Positions 57,481 through 60,000 of a stretch of DNA of 60,000 nucleotides are shown in pieces; the stretch's first letter is position 1; the number at the start of each line of letters is the position of its first letter. Location of the stretch: contig NC_134029.1 of the NCBI RefSeq assembly GCF_964204645.1, positions 14,500,850 to 14,560,849 on the forward strand, given 5' to 3'. Source of the stretch: Tubulanus polymorphus (taxonomy: Eukaryota; Nemertea; Palaeonemertea; Tubulaniformes; Tubulanidae). The position numbers and the translations under genes are program-made. A model generated the notes under the pieces. That model made no database searches. It was not told where the DNA came from and saw only the letters and a list, made by a program, of their open reading frames with translations.

Positions 57481-59466
57481 TTACAATTTTTCTGCAATTT
57501 TATTCATTACTGCGAGGGTTTCTTGATGCATCCGTTCAAACGTTTCATGGATAGATTTGTCTCTTATTTCCATGTATTCAAGGATTTGAGACACAGTAGG
57601 TTTCCCTTTCTTGCATGGCTTCTCCCCTGATGTAGTAGGAGCTTTACGCTTTCTTGAGCCATCAGAATTTGAATCTCCATCATCATCGCTATCATTAACA
57701 AGATTATTATTTTCATGCATTTGATCGGCAAATACAAATTTTGTCGGTTTTGACCCAGTTTTATTATTTAACTGTACATAATTCCTATACGCTTTCTTTA
57801 AATTCTTCCATTTATCAACACATTTTTCGGATGGAATATTCATCTCCTCTGCAATTTTGCGCCACACCTTTGTTTTGTTGTGTGCAGCGTTGAGATCATC
57901 AAAATTGTCCTTTATCACTGCAAGAAGTTTTCTTGTTGACACAACAGTCCAATCATATCTCACTGAAAAAAAAAATTTACAATCTAAAATACAACCTGTT
58001 GTTTTTACCAAAACCACATGCGAATTACCATATTAAATTAATGCTTACCATTATTTCATTGAACACTGATGGTGATTTATCTTCCACTTCTGATACTGCT
58101 GTCCGATTATTGCTGGGTGCATTCACTTAAGAGAAATAAAAAAAGAAATTGCAGGTATAAATTAACACTTTCATGCAGTACAGTTTAAAGAAAACAAACT
58201 GTTTCTTGCTATGATGTGATTGTCAAAGTTCAGATCATTTTTAAACTGAACCTTGACTATCTGTTACTTGAACTAGGGGTCCAGGAACACCATGCGGCCC
58301 ACTTGGGAAATGGTTTCAAATGCTCAACAAAGTAACAATTTCAACATTAGCCCCAAAGTGGGCTAAAAATGAAAGGCAAATCATTAAGTTTGAAAAAAAT
58401 TTTAGAAGGAGGGAAATTGAGGAATAGAATAAAAAACTCACCAGTACTTGGCAAAATATCTCGGGGTACTTGAATAAATATGTGCTCATTTGTTGGTATA
58501 TCATGGTATGTAGGGTAATCTGCTTTTATTTGTGCTGTAACCGTGGGAATGTCTGAAATGGCAAGCAATCAAGTTAAAATCCAAGCATAATTTGTATTAG
58601 GTCTGGTATGTATTTCCTCTTCTTAAAACATAAAATGATGCAATATGAATAGCATTATAAAAAAAAGTCTGATTCCAATGGAATTAAGGTATCAGTTTAT
58701 CAGGTATGATGATTTCGTTATACAATTATTTTCGGTCACAAAGCAACAACCTACTTTCAAGAACTTTTTGCATGTTTATATTTATGATCGATAGATGGCC
58801 CTACTAGTAGCCTTCAGCAAATGCCAAGCAATAGAGAGAAGCTGACATAGCATGTACAATCCGATTGTAATCCTTAAATCTCAAGACCAACACATCGCAA
58901 TCGAAACTTCTGAAAGCAATATAAATATTATAAGTTGATTTATAAAACGTTGATCGGTGAAAAAAAATCTATGAAATTTAAATGTTCATTCATTTTCCTG
59001 ATGTTAGAATATATCAAACGTAAAAAAATAATGGAATCATGAAAACATGAAAACATCGGACCAAAACATCCTTGAAGACCCGGACACCGAGGCGCGTTGG
59101 TGATGGTAAACTGATACCTCAACCCCAGAGTCCTAAACAATTTAGTTCAATTCATATTTCAACAACTAAAAATGAATTTTCATTGAATTGAATTGCCCCG
59201 AGCAGTTGAAGACTTAACAAATCACCATTAAATTGGATATAATGTTTTGAAATTTATGTTTACATATAATACTTACTATCTTTTATCCATAAATATGCAT
59301 CATTCGACTCGCATATCGCATTTACTACTCCGAATCCCTTTATATTCAAAGCAAATCGAATAACGTCCACCATCTTGCCCGCCATTTTTTGTCGAAGTAA
59401 CTCACTCGGCGAGCAGGTTACTTCGGGCTCACTCGGGGAAGGCCGGAAGTACCACGTGACAGACAA
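57481..59466 (-). CDS. Harbinger Myb/SANT-like DNA-binding protein, multi-exon
   Basis: Predicted exons on the minus strand are 59,466-59,277, 58,552-58,442, 58,125-58,049 and 57,962-57,481. All are bounded by AG acceptors and GTAAGT, GTGAGT or GTAAGC donors. Phases agree across the first three exons; the last junction is one base out as read, so a mutation or another splice site is likely. The last exon holds the SANT/MADF-like domain (YDWTVVSTRKLLAVIK, WRKIAEEMN, KWKNLKKAYRNY), an acidic stretch, a basic KRKAP region and a C-terminal helix. Such proteins bring the transposase to its ends and into the nucleus. Confidence 0.7.
58263..58330 (-). repeat. Fragment of the CTAGGGGTCCAGG-ended repeat
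   Basis: CTAGGGGTCCAGGAACACCATG and the following ~45 bp match the inverted end of the repeat at 33,944-35,185 with a few changes. It lies in an intron of the Harbinger gene. Confidence 0.7.
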
Positions 59467-59529
59467 AACGAACGCTACTCGGGCTTCCCTGAGTTAACTC
59501 CGGGCTACCCGAGTAGGATAATCGAACGC

Positions 59530-60000
59530 CCTATTAGAGTGGCTGGGATCGAGGGGCCGCGTGTGTGAGTGGATCACCCTTATAGCCTATAGAGTGGCTG
59601 GGATCGAGGGGCCGCGTGTGTGCGTGGATCACCATTATATAAAGTGGCTGGGATCGAGGGGTGGTGTGTGCGTGGATTACCCTTATATAGAGTGGCTGCT
59701 ATCGAGGGGCTGCGTGTGTGCGTGGATCACCCTTATATAGAGTGGCTGGGATCGAGGAGCCGCGTGTGTAAGTGGATCACCCTTATATAGAGTGGCTGCT
59801 ATCGAGGGGCTGCGTGTGTGCGTGGATGACCCTTTATAATGAGTGGCCGGGATCGAGGGGCTGCGTGTGTGTGTGGATCACCCTTATATAAAGGCTGGGA
59901 GCGAGGGGTGGTGTGTGCGTGGATTACCCTTATATAGAGTGGCTGCGTGTGTGCGTGGATTACCCTTAGAATGAGTGGCCGGGATCGAGGGGCTGCGTGT
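59530..60000. repeat. ~50-bp minisatellite array, runs off the window
   Basis: About nine copies of TATAGAGTGGCTGGGATCGA.GGGGC.GCGTGTGTGCGTGGAT.ACCCT with length variants (some lack the GGGATCGA part). Same unit as 55,271-55,380. Confidence 0.92.

Larger units (their letters stand above)
55381..59529. mobile_element. PIF/Harbinger transposon
   Basis: Ends GCGTTCGATT and AATCGAACGC, with further ACTCGGG-rich inverted words inside. It encodes a DDE transposase (plus strand) and a Myb/SANT-like protein (minus strand), the two-gene layout of Harbinger elements. It is inserted in the 50-bp minisatellite, which continues on both sides. A TA-rich target duplication cannot be fixed within TATATA. 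Confidence 0.85.

Overview
The window is eukaryotic, from an invertebrate animal genome that is probably marine. It has GT/AG-spliced exons, an AATAAA-type poly(A) signal, a LINE, a Penelope-like fragment, a PIF/Harbinger transposon, tRNA-derived fragments and minisatellites. The recurrent AGGCCTA word suits hemichordate, echinoderm or lophotrochozoan genomes, but I cannot fix the phylum. Almost all recognisable coding sequence belongs to mobile or virus-derived elements.

Region 1 (1-13,645) is a giant palindrome. Two closely matching arms (1-5,581 and 5,728-13,645) surround a 146-bp spacer. Each arm carries the same piece of a Polinton/Maverick-type (adintovirus-like) element: a PolB 3' remnant, a 270-bp hairpin, a repeat-rich upstream region, an HNH nuclease gene, a 202-aa gene, a basic membrane-protein gene and a 5' integrase fragment. 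The integrase fragment runs into a repeat with CTCF-like motifs. The arms have suffered different deletions. A 1,232-bp foldback element with an 8-bp target duplication (12,199-13,430) lies near the right end.

Region 2 (13.6-26.8 kb) holds a possible host promoter, mini- and microsatellites, a nearly complete LINE (17.5-21.95 kb), three tandem exon-like units that lead into a small two-exon gene ending at a poly(A) signal (22.7-23.8 kb), and a 181-bp MITE.

Region 3 (26.8-42.7 kb) is a decayed but almost whole Polinton-like element. Plus-strand genes (a small protein, a penton-like capsid protein, several small membrane proteins, a 443-aa-type protein, a long coiled-coil protein, a capsid-like remnant and a zinc-finger protein) converge on minus-strand genes (HNH, 202-aa type, membrane protein, integrase with chromodomain-like tail, packaging ATPase). 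The convergence point is a hairpin region near 36.8-37.7 kb that a Penelope-like element has invaded. Many genes start at an A/T-rich TAAATG-type motif that resembles late promoters of large DNA viruses.

Region 4 (42.7-55 kb) has a LINE 3' fragment, tRNA-like fragments, another terminus-like piece of the element family (45.9-47.6 kb), a 1.1-kb TIR transposon, and a second partial copy of the plus-strand gene block (50.0-53.4 kb). That copy is better preserved than the first. Region 5 (55-60 kb) is a PIF/Harbinger transposon inserted in a roughly 50-bp minisatellite.

The most unusual signal is a 27-nt palindrome-containing sequence inserted in frame at the same 12-nt context in two unrelated Polinton genes (integrase at 3,950 and 7,333; 443-aa gene at 52,825). 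Homologous empty sites lie in the same window at 39,713 and 31,935.
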